64,000 nt of DNA from Hypoxylon rubiginosum. Taxonomy: Eukaryota > Ascomycota > Sordariomycetes > Xylariales > Hypoxylaceae. Each line of letters opens with the position of its first letter. The stretch's first letter is position 1. Shown here one piece after another: positions 34,792 to 47,071 of this stretch. The notes beneath the pieces were generated by a model. The model had not been told where the DNA came from, searched no databases, and worked only from the letters and a program-made list of their open reading frames with translations. Both the position numbers and the translations under genes were made by a program. The stretch covers positions 1,550,001-1,614,000 of the forward strand of contig CADCXA010000025.1 of assembly GCA_902806565.1 (NCBI GenBank), in the 5' to 3' direction.

Positions 34792-35884
34792 ATGGATACT
34801 ACATTTTCGGATGACGAGAAGGTAATGTTGGTTGGCCGCCCTACCGCTTCCTAACTAATCTCTGCGTGCCGTAGCGGTTTGTTCTAGGTGAAATGATCAA
34901 GGTCAGCACCGTAGACATTTCCACTCTCGTCGACTTTATCAGGGCTCACCAGGTGGAGCCGAACTGGATGTCGATGCAACTTCCCGGCGGTACGTATTCG
35001 GGAACCGCCTTTATGAATACTCCCCCCTAACAAAAGCAGGTCGTAATATGAATCAGTGCTTCGGTGCAGTTGAGAACATGTTCCAGACAAAACTACCCCC
35101 GCCGAACTTAACCAGCTTCAAGCGCAAGTCCCTCAGCGATCTGGTCGATCACCCTGCGAAGAGGCAAGCGATGATGGGTCCTCTCGAGCCTCCTCTGGCT
35201 CCAGCGCGCGCTATCCAGCCGCGGATCCCTCATAATGGTTATCCATCTGCAGTGCCCGTCACTATCAGCCCGCCTGTGACGTCGACGGGGAAAAAACGCG
35301 GCCGACCTTCCAAGGCAGACAAAGAAGCTCAAGCTCGTGCAGTCTATTCGCGGCTGACGGAATACCCGCCAATCACGCCGGCCCCTTCAGCCCCAGCCGC
35401 AGTCCAGGTCCCGCGCGAATACGCAACATCCCCCGGGTACGAGTATTCGAGTAATCTAAGCGACCAGAAACCCAAGATGCGCCTGGGTGCCATCGACAGC
35501 CCTCGACAAGCGAGCAGCTCGTTCCCTTTGACTTCGCCAGTAGCATCGACGACAGACACTCCCCGCGCCCTTCCGGAGCCTTTAGAGCAGGTGGAGAGGG
35601 CTACCTTGTCGCCTCGTGATCGAGGGCCAGTCCTCTTAGATTCCCGATCACCGCCACTTCTTCCGCATATGCAGCTACCACAAAATTCGCCGCAAGGACA
35701 CCCTCACTTACTACCTCGAACGCAACCTCTACCCCCGTTCTCGCCATCATCACGAACCCCGCAAACATATGAGCCTCATCGGGGCGTTGACCCCATCTTC
35801 CCGAATAGAGACAGGTCGCGGAACATTTCAGACCAACTAAAAGATGCCCCTCCACCCGCAACAACGGTAGCGAATCGGAGTTAA
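34792..35884 (+). CDS. AT-hook protein with conserved N-terminal module, probable nuclear protein
   Basis: Three exons, 34792-34821, 34875-34989 and 35040-35884, give 329 residues. The first exon holds just ten codons. Residues 11-70 form a conserved-looking block (FVLGEMIKVSTVDISTLVDF, EPNWMSMQLPGGRN) that I cannot assign to a named family. After it comes a basic patch (KRKSLSDLVDHPAKRQ) and an AT-hook-like core, GKKRGRPSKADKEAQ, expected to bind the minor groove of AT-rich DNA. The rest is Pro/Ser-rich and probably disordered. The introns are 53 and 50 bp with donors GTAATG and GTACGT; both joins keep frame. The sequence suggests a chromatin-associated protein. No partner can be named. It is divergent from SET2 and convergent with BMT5. 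Confidence 0.8.
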
Positions 35885-38179
35885 AAGAATATAATGCATT
35901 AGACGACAAGTCAGGTCAAGCAGCATAACGATCCATTACTGGTGTCCTCGGTCTACTATAGAGAAAGGCTTTAGATTCCTTTGGCCTACCTTTTTTCTCT
36001 TTCGGCGGTTGGCATATTTCCCTATCTGTTCGGGGTGCGTTGTGTCTTCAACAGGGACCGGAATTGCTAGGCTACGGAACGAATACCCATACATACGGAT
36101 TTACATTTTTTGTTTACCTACTGCTGGACGGCGGTTGTTTGCACTGCTTTTACGCAATATCATATCACTGGTCGCATTTTTCGCTTCTTCTACTGGCGAA
36201 CGAGCAAGTTTCGTCGGTAAATTATTTTACCTTGGATTTTTTTCCTCTTCATTCTAACGGCGTCTGGGCATATGGACCTGGTATTTGACCACCCCCTTTT
36301 TTGGTTTCGGCATTATTTTGGCGCAATTCTTTGGCCGGAGGCGGATTACGATTTTTCACACCTCGGGCGGTTGGCAAATGCTGCTTTTTATCTGTTTTCA
36401 TGTACGATTTCCTGAGGCGTTGTTGGTTTGGGCATATGGCAGGCGGGCCGGAGTGATTGATAGGGGAGCGTTCACGATACATCGAGATATATATGTATGT
36501 ATGACCAGCCAAGTGTAGGTTTATGGACAGATACCACCGACGGCAGATATTTTCAGTTGAAAGACACATTGAAAAAGTAAACTTGTCCTCTCGAAGATGT
36601 GTAGCCAACGTCAACAGCTAGATTCCCTTCGGAAGCTTCGACAGAACAAACACTGATACAGATGCCATCTCGGCGTTTATTTCTGTCGATATTAGGCGAA
36701 TCTCGTAGCGATCCCTTCGGGAGACATTTAGTGTAAGTTGTCATCTCATAGAGTAAAAGTCCTAGGCTTAGCTCTGATCTAAAACGCAATCGGTTTTATT
36801 CAGCACAATTAAACGAAGCCTAATATTACTATCCCTCTCGAGTTCTTTTTCTGAAGTATTGCGTTCACGATAGCTACCTACTTACAATCAATAATGTTAT
36901 TCCGCCGTACATACTATGATGTTGAGAGATATTACAAGAAAAGTACTCCTAACTCGCGAGGTAATTATCACAAGTTGATATAGGAGTTTATACCACCAGC
37001 CAATTAGATAGCTTTCAGAGCTCAATACGTCTAGCATAATCGGAATACTATGATAGGTCAGAACTCAACATCACCATCGGCACTCAATACGACCCAATGA
37101 GATCAACCTCCCCCGAGCAGTCTTTGGACTTGGAAAACAACAGGCAAAATAACTCAGCCTCACATTAACATTAGGAAACCCAGTACAACAGAGTTAATAG
37201 CATAGGTAGGTACGCCTAAGTACCTGTATTTAAATTTTTTTTCATAAGATGCTTACCTGTGCTTCAAATATCTGCCAGTGTGTCTTTGGATGGACTAGTG
37301 TGGCTGTAAAACCGCGACGACTTAATATAACTCGTAGCATTAAATATCGATTGGCTTTATATTACTACCCTAAGATCAGGCGGGAAAAGGTACTTAACAA
37401 CTATCAGGATCTGAAGTATCAATAAAGCGTATTTACCTACGTATACTAAGCTTCCTCAGAGATAAGAATAGGGAGGTATAGTTGCGTGATTTGAGGGACG
37501 GGTTCTTCGCCGTGCTAACCATCGCTAAGTGTTACGCTCGATCTTTGCCACTTCCTATTCAAAATCAGAACTTAATGAAGCCGAAGATAAATATGATAGA
37601 CTTTATTATGCGTTAACAGTTGGTCGGGTATCTAAAGGCTAGAATCAGTAACTGTATGAGAATAGAAGCTTGTGTAATGCCGATATAGCCTAGCCGGTCC
37701 GTCGTACTAGCACGCCTGATCACCCAGTGTCTCCCTCTCCCTAGGCCATTGCCGAAACCACGTAAGATCAGATCTCAAACCTTCCGATGTTTTTTATCCT
37801 TGTTGGATGGAAGAAACAAGTGCTCATTATACGAAGCGCCAACTCGGGGAAAAAAAGCTAGCTTCAAATTCAAAAGCAGTACATATTTCGGGTTTGGGTA
37901 TTAACCTTCCTGACGCATAATAGCATAAAAACCTCCTAATTCATGTAAGTGCTGGTTCTTCCTTCGATACCTACCTCTAACTTAAAGTTGGCGGACAGGC
38001 CTAAAGCAAAACCCAGTGATGAAAATGCCGGCTGTTTTCCTTTCAGGGCACGGCCGTCTCGTGTAACAAAGGCAAAGCAAGCTTGAACCATATCGTAACG
38101 AGGTAGGAATCGAGGAACACGTGTCTAGCCTTCGTATGGGAGTATACGTGCCCTAGCCAAGCACACGCTAAGCCGGGCA
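35885..38179. other. Convergent intergenic region between the AT-hook gene and BMT5
   Basis: About 2.3 kb, mostly AT-leaning, with no supported gene. ORFs at 36009-36614 are short and lack motifs. TAGGTA/TACCTG half-sites occur at 37203-37225. Confidence 0.45.
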
Positions 38180-39031
38180 TCAATCGTAATCCGAGGACTC
38201 ATCATCTGACGTCCTTGAGCGCTTCTTGCTGCTTCTCGGTGCCGGCCTAGCCTCATCGTCCTTCCGGACAAAAACGTAGCTCCTCGCGGCCCTGTCCTCG
38301 CCCTTCCAGCCGCCCCCAGCCTCTCCGTTTTTATTCTTCACCACCCCGAGCGTCCTCGCGTGGCGGTAGCCGGGGTACGCGCTCGCCTGGAATCGGAAGC
38401 TGCGCTCGACACGGAGGCCGCTGTGCCTCGCGAGGTCCCGAATGTTCCAGAGCGTGTACGGCTCGCCCTCGAAGAGCGTGACGACGATGGACCCGCCCGG
38501 CGCGAGCGACGGGGCGGCCCGCTCGAAAAAGGAGACCAGCAGCTCCTGGTTGTACCGGACCTGTCGGTTGACGTCTGTGCTCTTGCCCCCGACGTGCGGG
38601 AAGTTGAAGATGACCTTGTCCATCGCTCCTACACTGTCCTTGCCCTTCTTCTCGACGAACGGCGCCATCTTGGTGGCGTCGACGTTGTAGAGCACCCTGC
38701 TGCCTTCGGCCTCGATCTTGGCGATGTTTTCCGGCGCCTGCGGGTACTTCTCCACCAGCGCGTCAAGGTTCGCTTCGAGGACCGTCGCCGTTACGTCGGC
38801 GCAGTAGTGGTGTTCGACTAGCGAGGCCGCGAAGCTGAGGTCGCCATCCCCGACCAGTAGGATTCTGTCTTCGGGCGCGAAGGGTATTGTAGGCTCGTCA
38901 TGCTGCTGGGCTTGCGCTTTCTTCTGGGGCTTCGCAGGTGCTCCCCCTTTCTGGGGCTTCTGATTCCCGCTACCGCCCTTCTGTGGTAGGTGGGCGTTGT
39001 GTGAATGCGCGACCTTCCGCCGCTTCCCCAT
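38180..39031 (-). CDS. bmt5: 25S rRNA (uridine-N3)-methyltransferase, BMT5 family
   Basis: Single exon, 283 residues. The family (DUF2431, yeast Bmt5) uses S-adenosylmethionine to methylate N3 of a uridine in 25S rRNA (U2634 in yeast), acting in the nucleolus. A basic Lys/Gln-rich N-terminus (KPQKGGAPAKPQKK) of about 50 residues precedes the Rossmann-like fold. The SAM-binding loop is LLVGDGDLSFAASL (residues 58-71). The catalytic-side motif NFPHVGGKSTDVNRQVRYNQ follows, then GGSIVVTLFEGEPYTLWNI and the FRFQASAYPGYRHARTLG block, all typical of the family. The C-terminus ends in a basic/acidic tail (SSKKRSRTSDDESSDYD). The start is the first ATG (MGKRRK), which matches family N-termini. It is divergent from the large basic gene on the right. 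Confidence 0.93.
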   Translation of the reverse strand: MGKRRKVAHSHNAHLPQKGGSGNQKPQKGGAPAKPQKKAQAQQHDEPTIPFAPEDRILLVGDGDLSFAASLVEHHYCADVTATVLEANLDALVEKYPQAPENIAKIEAEGSRVLYNVDATKMAPFVEKKGKDSVGAMDKVIFNFPHVGGKSTDVNRQVRYNQELLVSFFERAAPSLAPGGSIVVTLFEGEPYTLWNIRDLARHSGLRVERSFRFQASAYPGYRHARTLGVVKNKNGEAGGGWKGEDRAARSYVFVRKDDEARPAPRSSKKRSRTSDDESSDYD

Positions 39032-41344
39032 TATTCGCTTTTACCTGTTGCGCCCTACCATAGGCGCATTGTGTCGCGTATGGTCAAGACTCAAGGCTAA
39101 ACCCGGTGGGACCTCGTGCTGGTATTGATTGGATGAAAAGAAATCCACGTCCGAAAATAGGAAGGTGCGTAACGTAGGATATTTTCGAAGATAATTCGGT
39201 TACAGCAGGCCGGAGGGGAAGGTGAGATGATGTCGGGTTCGCGGGTTGCGGTGCAGCTCCGATAAAATACAGAAGGGGAAAAAATAATTTTAGTGGCTCT
39301 CCGTAAAAACCGCGGGCTGCACGGAACACGCATCCATCCCACTCTGCAGTTTAAGGTTTCTTGCGGCTGGAGCCTCTTAGCGGGTTAGGCGGGCTAGGCG
39401 GGCTGGGTGGAGACGGAGCGCAAGGCTCGGGATAAGCTAAGCTTAAAATAGCAATTCTGGGGTCTCTGACTTGCAGGGGCCTTCCGGCCAATGGGCGAGC
39501 CGCATACGCATATGAGGAATCCGAGTGCAATGATACGTCGCCGCACTGCTGAATCCCGCTACTTCTTTAGGTACTGCTTCAGTATAGAGATATTACCGCA
39601 GAGTGTATATGCATGTGTAATGGGACCATACCCGGATCGACGGATACTGCAGAACAGCATCGTAGCATTGCCGATGAAAGAAATTTCAATATACATGAGC
39701 ACGATAGGCCATTTTGTTGGCGAGTTTCAAACTAGAGATAACTAGATTTACTTTCTCGTCTGAAGTAAAGCATCTTCAGCATATGCGACTATATCTAAAG
39801 TAAGTGAGTAGCACTTATACATGTACGTAGAAGCGGTGCATGCTACGTACTAGTAGTTGGAGTACGTAGTAGCAAACAAGCTTAGGGAGAAAGCTGCTTG
39901 TGTTTCGACTTTACCAGATACTAGCGTAGATGACTAGCTATCTGGCTTTCGCCCACAAATTAGACGCAGAGAGTGCAATGTCCACATCTACCAGGTCTCC
40001 TGTTAGCCGTATAAGCTGCTCAACTCTAGACTGAGGTTTTAGGTACTACTATTATACATGTATTTTCTGGCCCGGTTACGGATACAGAATACCACTTCTT
40101 TGGACTCCGTGTAGTATAGGCTATCTGGGTAGCGCCTTGCAGTGTGAGCTAGTTCTTTCAACGTAAGAAGGCCATGTAAGTCGCTGCGTGTAGTCAACGT
40201 TTTGCATACAAACTGACTACATATGCAGCTAACCAATATATGGGTATATATCTCACTAGCCACAGTTACTCCTCGGTACCTATTGTACCTAGGCTAGAGT
40301 AGGTATGTACCTTAGGTACATGTATGGTTGAGCCTTTGAAGTTTGCTTGTTCCTCAAGATACAGTGGTGATACACTCAATTCAATTAAAGTTTACATCTA
40401 TTATCAAATCACCCACGAACATATTAATAGCATCTTAAATAGGTACCTAGGTAGTGTAGACTGCGCCGTAATTGGCTTGATTCGCAAAGTCCAGTAGATC
40501 CTGTTCGTACCGAAGTACCTATGTACCCGCCCGTGCCGGATGCGGATGCGGACTAGAGGTTTCTCCGGGCCAATCAGAGGCGATTTGAGCGAACGTAGAG
40601 GGCCAAGTGCGACTGAATAGCGCATGGACTTGACTGTATCGGGAAGTCTAGGATGTCTTTGCTGTTTAATTGTTGCTGGCCGAAGAAAATGGAAAATCTC
40701 ATGGCGATATGGAAGTGAGCCTACGAATTGATTCTGCTCTCGCGACGCTGGAAACTTAATGAACAGACCAAGATTCGAATGGGCTACATGATTGGCTTCA
40801 ACGCTAGTTTTTTTCTTATTCTTCTTTTTTTCCCTACCTTCCGCAGCTTGGTTTAATCATTTTGGTGCCAGTCCCAGTTCCAGTCCCAGTCCCATTCTCA
40901 CAACTCGCCATCCTTTACTTCTACTTCTACCAACTGCAACTGGCACTGACACGCCTCTGCCTCTACTTACTAACCCAACCTGCTTATTGCACACACGCAC
41001 ACCTTTTTCTCCCAAGTTCTTCTTGCAACATCTGCACACACACAACCCATCGGGACTTTCGTTTCTCTGCTGCTTTGATTCATTCATCCTTCCACCAAAG
41101 CAGTCTGCCTTTCTGTATTCTGTTTAATTCAGCCCCAACCCCAACGCGTACTATTCTGTACTACACCATAGTACATACACCATCAGTACCTACCTAGTAC
41201 TAGGTATATAAACCATACACCGTATATGCCATACATCACACACCATAAACCGTACTCTACTTTCATCTCGTACCTCTCGTACCTCTAACTTCCCACCCTC
41301 GTCATTCTCAATCCATCCATCACCGCTTCATGCCATTCGTCACC
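39032..41344. other. Divergent intergenic region between BMT5 and the 906-residue gene
   Basis: About 2.3 kb without a supported gene. It has several TACCTAGGTA-type palindromes (40275-40320, 40440-40455), GTACGTA/TACGTAG motifs (39820-39870), a T-rich tract near 40806-40830, and CAGTCCCAGT repeats at 40868-40895. Long ORFs near 40792-41197 look like leader sequence. Confidence 0.45.
41203..41212 (+). promoter_or_regulatory. Candidate TATA box
   Basis: GTATATAAAC lies about 135 bases before the start codon at 41345 and next to a CTAGTACTAGGTA palindrome. Assigned on sequence match and position only. Confidence 0.35.
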
Positions 41345-44214
41345 ATGGGTAGCACACCCAAGCCTACCCAATCCCCGGCAGCCAGCCCTGCTAAGGGGAA
41401 GGCCGCGGCGACCAAGAAACCTTCCGGAAGAGGCCTTACCAAGCGTACTGCACGCAAACCTCCCCCAAAGAAGGGTGCCCGCGGCAGGGGACGTGGCCGA
41501 GGCAAGACTTTTAGCGACCCGCGAGTCCAAGCCGCCTATGAGCGCCAAAGAGAATTACGAGAACTCTTCTCATCTGTCTCTATGGCAGTCAAACCCGCTC
41601 TCGAGGAGATCGCTGATCAATCCATCAAGAAGCTACTGGAAGATCCCGAATCTTATAAAGAGACTCCCGAGTATCTTGAAGTGCAGCAGCAATTGGACGA
41701 TCAGCTCAAAAAGGTTATCGAGAACGCCGATCTTGAGCTCCATACAAGGTTCAAGATGGCGGAACGCACGTGTGAGCTGGAACGCAATCGTGTTGAACAG
41801 TCATTTCAGGTATGTTTTCTCTTCTTTATATACAAGCTTAACCATTTATTCGTAGCTACTATATTCGCGACGTTTTGCTAACACCCACCTTAGAATTCCT
41901 TCGACTACGAAACCGAGATATTCTTGGATGGTGCTCTGAATCGCGCCAGCATCATGGACGAGCTTCGTCGTGAAGGCTGCGCTTCTGATGTAAGTGAAAT
42001 AACTTTCCGGCTCCCTTCTATTTTCCTCTAGTATCCTGTCTAACAGACTTACAGACCCCTGACTTGAATTACAACTACGTCGAGCATATGCCCTACATTC
42101 CTTGTGAAAAGAACGAGGTTGCGGGGCTTGCCCGCCAGATGAGGTACATCGCCAAGCGGAAGGCGGAAGGGCAGCCTAGCGGGCGAGGTGGTTCTAAGAA
42201 GCTTCGGCGAACCGGAGCCTTACTTGCATCGGAGATGCAGCCTGACGGTGTACCGGAGTCTAACGCACCATCACCTACGCCCCTGGATCTTGATGAGCAA
42301 GACCCTATCTTTGCCTCCAAGATCGGCCTCCCGGATTTACCTGCTGATGCGCTTGAGCCTGACTCATTCGGCGTTAGAAATGTTTTCAATTGCAAGTTGA
42401 AAAAAGATAAAGAGGAGTATGCCAATCGATACATTGTACCACAGAATTTCCAGTGGGATGATGACGATATTGGCTTTCGCGATTCCACGAATGACTCTTC
42501 CAGAATGAAATCCAAGGACTGGCACAAACGAGGCATCTTTCTCGACGAACCGAATTCGAGGAACTTCCACTTCGACCATACGATCAAGAACTACGACCTC
42601 GACGAATACAAAGACGACTGGCTGGATCCTGAACTCGTCAAGAAACATGGACTACATCCTAAGTTCGGCTTCTTCCTACCCAACTCTACGAACAAGGCAG
42701 AGCCGCCGAGACAGTTTGTCGATGGCTTACGACCTGTTGTGTATATACCCGACCGCAACACCACGGCTCATACTTCCCGCTCTGTCAGACTCAAGAAGAT
42801 GGACTACATGTTGAAGGAAGACGCCGTCAAGAGCGACATGGCGAAACTTCTGAATGCCTTTTGCCAGGACGAAGACATCAGTCCGGATGATATCGTGACC
42901 GATGAAATGCGAGAACGCGAACGTCAAGCGCGTGAAAGACTATCTTTTCCTTCGAGTGATGATGGCGTCTCTGAGTCCTCGGGCCGTTCCCCGTTAGCCG
43001 AAGCGGATGATTCCGTTATTATGGAACGCACGAGTCTCCTTCTGCAAGCTGCCGATCATCTGGAAGCCGATAAACCGGCGTTGCCGCCCCCTAGTCCACG
43101 ACCTTCTCGCCCCTATGATGCCGTGAGAGATGTTTTCACTAGTGCAGAACCGGTTCCTACCTCTACTGGACAGCCTTCTGAAGACACCTACGGTTACAAT
43201 CCACTCGCCATCCTGGCGGATGTGGCTGAAGACGCTCCTCGACAGCGCGCCCAGGCGGATATGGCAACGGGTACAAACGACTTTGCGATGATAGATCCAC
43301 GCATTCTCAACCAAGCGCCCCCTCCGCCAAATGCATTCTTACAGACTGCGCTGAACCCCATGTCAGCTTTCATGCATCCCGCGCCTTCTCAGCAGTCCTC
43401 GATGCAGCCATCCTCGATGGACGTAGCACAGCAACCTACTCCTGCTGCCCCCGCTAGGAACCCATTCACGAACCAGGGCATTAAAGACAGCCCGGTTCTT
43501 CCCCCCTTACGACCCAACAGACCGGACGGCCTAGGAAAAGGTTCGACCATCGCATCGCAACAGCCGCCGTTACCTCCGCCTACACACCGGCCCCAGGAAT
43601 TTGACTCTCCCCGCGGCTTGCTTCATACAAACTCAGGAACCTTCTACCCGCCGGCGCCATCCCGCCCTTACCATCAGGGGTTCGCTTTTCACGAACCGCC
43701 CTCCATGTCGGCGCCTATTCAAGGCCAGCCCATCTCCGGACCTGCTATCTTGGCAAATCAGCCCCAGATGCATCCTCACCACCATACTATATATCCGACA
43801 TTATCCCCGCCTCCTATGCAGAATGTGTCTTACATGCCTTCCATGTCGACTCAGATGGAAGTTCCCGTGCCGTCAGTATCACCACCTATTCCGCCTACCA
43901 ACGTCCCCTCACCTCCTATCAACACGTCGCGCCAGAGAGGATCCGTATCATCCAACGGCAGCGGATCGGGCAAATACCGCAAGATAGCCGCGGCGCCCAT
44001 CCCTCACAACCGCTCCTGGTCGTCCAACGGCGGCCCCGAGCTAAGACTTTCACACTACGACTACAAGGAGTCCATCAAGGACTACCGCGCGAACGAGACG
44101 CCTCCCCGTAGTGGGCCTACGACTATCAGGGGCTGGAACGTGAACAACGTCTCCAAGGGACGAAACCGAGGCGTGAGGAAGGAGGATTCTGAAGAGAAGG
44201 AGTCCCCCAAGTAA
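41345..44214 (+). CDS. Large basic and proline-rich protein, probable nuclear, function unknown
   Basis: Three exons, 41345-41809, 41894-41989 and 42055-44214, give 906 residues. The ATG at 41345 has a strong context (CACCATGGG), better than one five codons upstream. Residues 1-60 are Lys/Arg/Pro-rich with an RGRGRGRG tract, like nucleic-acid-binding or chromatin tails. Residues 60-190 look helical (PRVQAAYERQRELRELFSS, MAERTCELERNRVEQSF). Residues 190-470 hold a moderately conserved-looking region (YNYVEHMPYIPCEKNEVAG, VRLKKMDYMLKEDAVKSDMA). The remainder is Pro/Ser/Gln-rich disordered sequence with a GSVSSNGSGSGKYRK patch. Introns are 84 and 65 bp; at the second, only the acceptor at 42054 keeps the frame open. 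I do not recognise the family. A chromatin or transcription role is plausible from composition alone. Confidence 0.75.
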
Positions 44215-45515
44215 GGTTGACCGAAACAAGAGTTTACTTGTACCATTATTAATCATTAGTGTTCTTTCAGTACGATATCGCCGTTCATCAGTAAATGGAA
44301 CGCCTCCGATAGAAACTAAGGCGCCCCCGCGGGGGATCACGAATATACTCCCACCGAGATTGTAAGAGGAAGAGGGAGCCGGCTCTCCCAACGAGTTCGA
44401 TCGGCGAAAATACTAGTACATAATCACAATCACCTCTATACCACCATTACCTCCCATACCGCCCAATACATATCGACCAATTTTTGTCGCCCTCTAATAA
44501 TACCGCAACTCACCCACATCCTCATAATTTCTCGTCACGAAAAACAGCATAGCATGTCACGGGAGGCATTGGAATTCGACTGAAGATCATTGCATGAAAA
44601 GAATTTGGAGTTTAGGAAAGGAACGGAAAGGGAAAGGGAAAGGTCGACATATCATTGTGTCGACGACGATATCTTGCGTTTGTGTATGGCCCAGCGTTTT
44701 TGTATTCCGCGACGTCAAATAGACGTCGCGATGTTATTTGTCTTTACGGGTTCCGTTAGGTAACGAGTCTCCTCCGATGGATGCAGGAGAAGGGATAGAA
44801 TACTTGGTCTGGCTGGTCAAACAGCGATTGCGGATAGAGGATCAATCAATACTGCACACAACACCCCATACTCTTGCCTCTAACTATAGCCTATCCAAGT
44901 GACTGTTAAGCACATACGTTAGACGTGCCTAGGCGATTATAATAATCTGAAGGAGGTCTTAGGTATGAAGCCAACACCCCTATTATCGTAGCTATAAGTA
45001 TGTTTGTTGTACAAGCAATAGCTTGCTTCCCTGTGAATTGCCATATCATCCCAACCCCATAAAAGGGGCTCGATCTCACCAGACACATCCCTTAATCGAA
45101 TATGCTTCAAGTCAACGCAACGATTCATTCTAAAAACATACTGGTTTGATATCCTCGTGAATCATCTATTAGTAGTGTACAAGAACGTCGAAATTTTTTG
45201 CTTTCCTCTAATCTGGGTTTCCCGCAAAGCTACGATTTTGAGACGAGAGAAAAACAACTAAGAAACCGAGCAGATCCGCTTGCGTGGCGAGGGTATTCTA
45301 CCCCATGAGCTCCTTTTTTCAACAACCATGTCTCATCCTTTTTTGGAAATCTTCCAACCATAGCCCTTAGACTGGTAGTCATATCGAGCCACGAAACCAT
45401 TTAGCCTTCCCATGCCTCCTAGGACACGAATGCAATTCTGAAGAAACTCTCGAAATTCTTTCCTTGCCATGCCCAACCGTCGAGGACTCCCCTTCGCAGT
45501 ACACCACGCATACTA
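44215..45515. other. Convergent 3' region between the 906-residue gene and AOS1
   Basis: About 1.3 kb with no supported gene. GGAAAGGGAAAGGGAAA repeats lie at 44626-44642, and ACGTC palindromic pieces near 44711-44730. Presumably both 3' UTRs. Confidence 0.4.
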
Positions 45516-47071
45516 TTACACCCCCGTCGGCGGCATCATCATGCCCGCCTGGTCCAGGGGGAGCATCTGCGACGCGTCGACCTGGCCGAGCGGCATCATC
45601 GGGCTCGTGGCCTCGAGCTGGGCCCTGCCGAGGTGGCCCTCGGGGTGGAGCGGGTACATCTCGGCCTCCATCTTGTCGCCGTCGAAGACGACCATGTTCT
45701 GGATGGGCTGCTGCCGCTGGCCGCGCACGTTGATGACGTCCTGGGCGAGCTGGCCGCCGAGGATCGCGGTCACCGGCGCGATCTCGCAGCCGACGTTCTG
45801 CAGGAAGCTGCGCAGGAACTCGGAGCGGAGCGTCTCGCTCGGGAGGGACAGCACCTGGTGGTTGTGCGTGGCGGCCCTCGTGAAGGCCTGCAGGTCCTGC
45901 TGGTTGTGTCCGGGGAAGCGGTCGGCGTTGAGCTGCTGGAAGGCCCACAGCGCGCGCAGGCAAGATAGAGCGGGCGTGACCGCCTTGAGGCGACGCTTGG
46001 ATTTGAGATACTCGGGAGGTAGTAGACTGGTGTCGGAAGCGAGATCCCAAGTCGAGTATAACTCGCGCTTCTGGACCTTTTCGATGGTTTTGCCACCCTC
46101 CTTCTGGGTTTCTACCTTGATAATGCTGCGCGTTCGTGTTTCTGGGCCGATACTTGTTACCACGTTAGACTTGTCTCGCTGCAGGACGTAGTCGTGCTCG
46201 ATCAGATCGCAGAAGATATATCCGTAGAGACCGTAAGTACCAGCTGCGTAGAACTGACGATTGTGAAGTCTAGTGGCGGTGTTAATGAAAGTGAGGAGGG
46301 TGGGGTTGAGATCCGTTGCAATAACGATATCGAAATCTCTGAAAAAGGATGCGCCTTTGGTCATGATGCTACCGGAGTCGGCGATGACTCTAACTCTAGG
46401 ATTTAGCTTCTGAATCCGACTAGCAGCAGCTTGGGCGCGATTTTGGCCAATATCCTCCTCGGTGAGGAAGAACTGGGCACCTAGATCGGCTTCGGTAACT
46501 ACTTGATCATCGACGACGGTTAGGGAGCCGATGCCTGCTAAGACGAGGTTCTTGGCAATCTCATTTGCCAGAGCTTTCATGGTGATGAGGACAATGTTGG
46601 CACTCTGAATCTTTTGCTGCGCCTCCATACCCCAGAGCCGCAGCTGACGGTCGTAGAGTGCGATATCATCTAAGCCTGTTATTAGCAAGCCTGAGGCCTA
46701 GGTGATTGAAGAAAGTGTGATCTACCTGCACTGAGACTATTGCCGTTGGCTTGCTGGGTGACCTCTGAACCATTGAGACCCATCACTTGCTGATTTGGAG
46801 GTATTATAAGACCTGGGTTGGTGAATGTCCCATTGTTGTAAACGGTCTGCTGTAGTGCAGCGAAAGTATCATTTGGGTTCGGAAAAGCTGGAAGGCCGTT
46901 GCCTGGCATGGAATGGCCAGGTGGTATAGACATAGCAGGGGCGGCTAATGGTTGTGCATCCTGTAGAGGCGTCTTGTTCTCGTGAACTGGGCGATTTACT
47001 TCAGAATGTTGTATTTCACCCGGGCCGGTCTGCTGATTGGAAGGAGTAGTAGATTGGTCTTGAGTCTCCAT
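45516..47071 (-). CDS. aos1: SUMO-activating enzyme subunit 1 (AOS1/Rad31 family)
   Basis: Two exons, 46726-47071 and 45516-46675, give 501 residues. AOS1 pairs with UBA2 to form the heterodimeric E1 that adenylates SUMO and starts SUMO conjugation in the nucleus. The ThiF-like fold begins at about residue 117 (DDIALYDRQLRLWGMEAQQKI), followed by NIVLITMKALANEIAKNLVLAGIGS and DDQVVTEADLGAQFFL. It ends in a typical VTAILGGQLAQDVINV and NMVVFDGDKMEAEMYPL. As expected for AOS1 there is no catalytic-cysteine domain. The first exon adds about 115 residues of Gln/Pro/Asn-rich disordered sequence. The tail after the fold is Met/Pro-rich. The 50-bp intron has donor GTAGAT and acceptor ACAG after a CTAATAAC branch-like stretch. 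The last 450 coding bases are much more GC-rich than the rest. It is divergent from the next gene. Confidence 0.9.
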
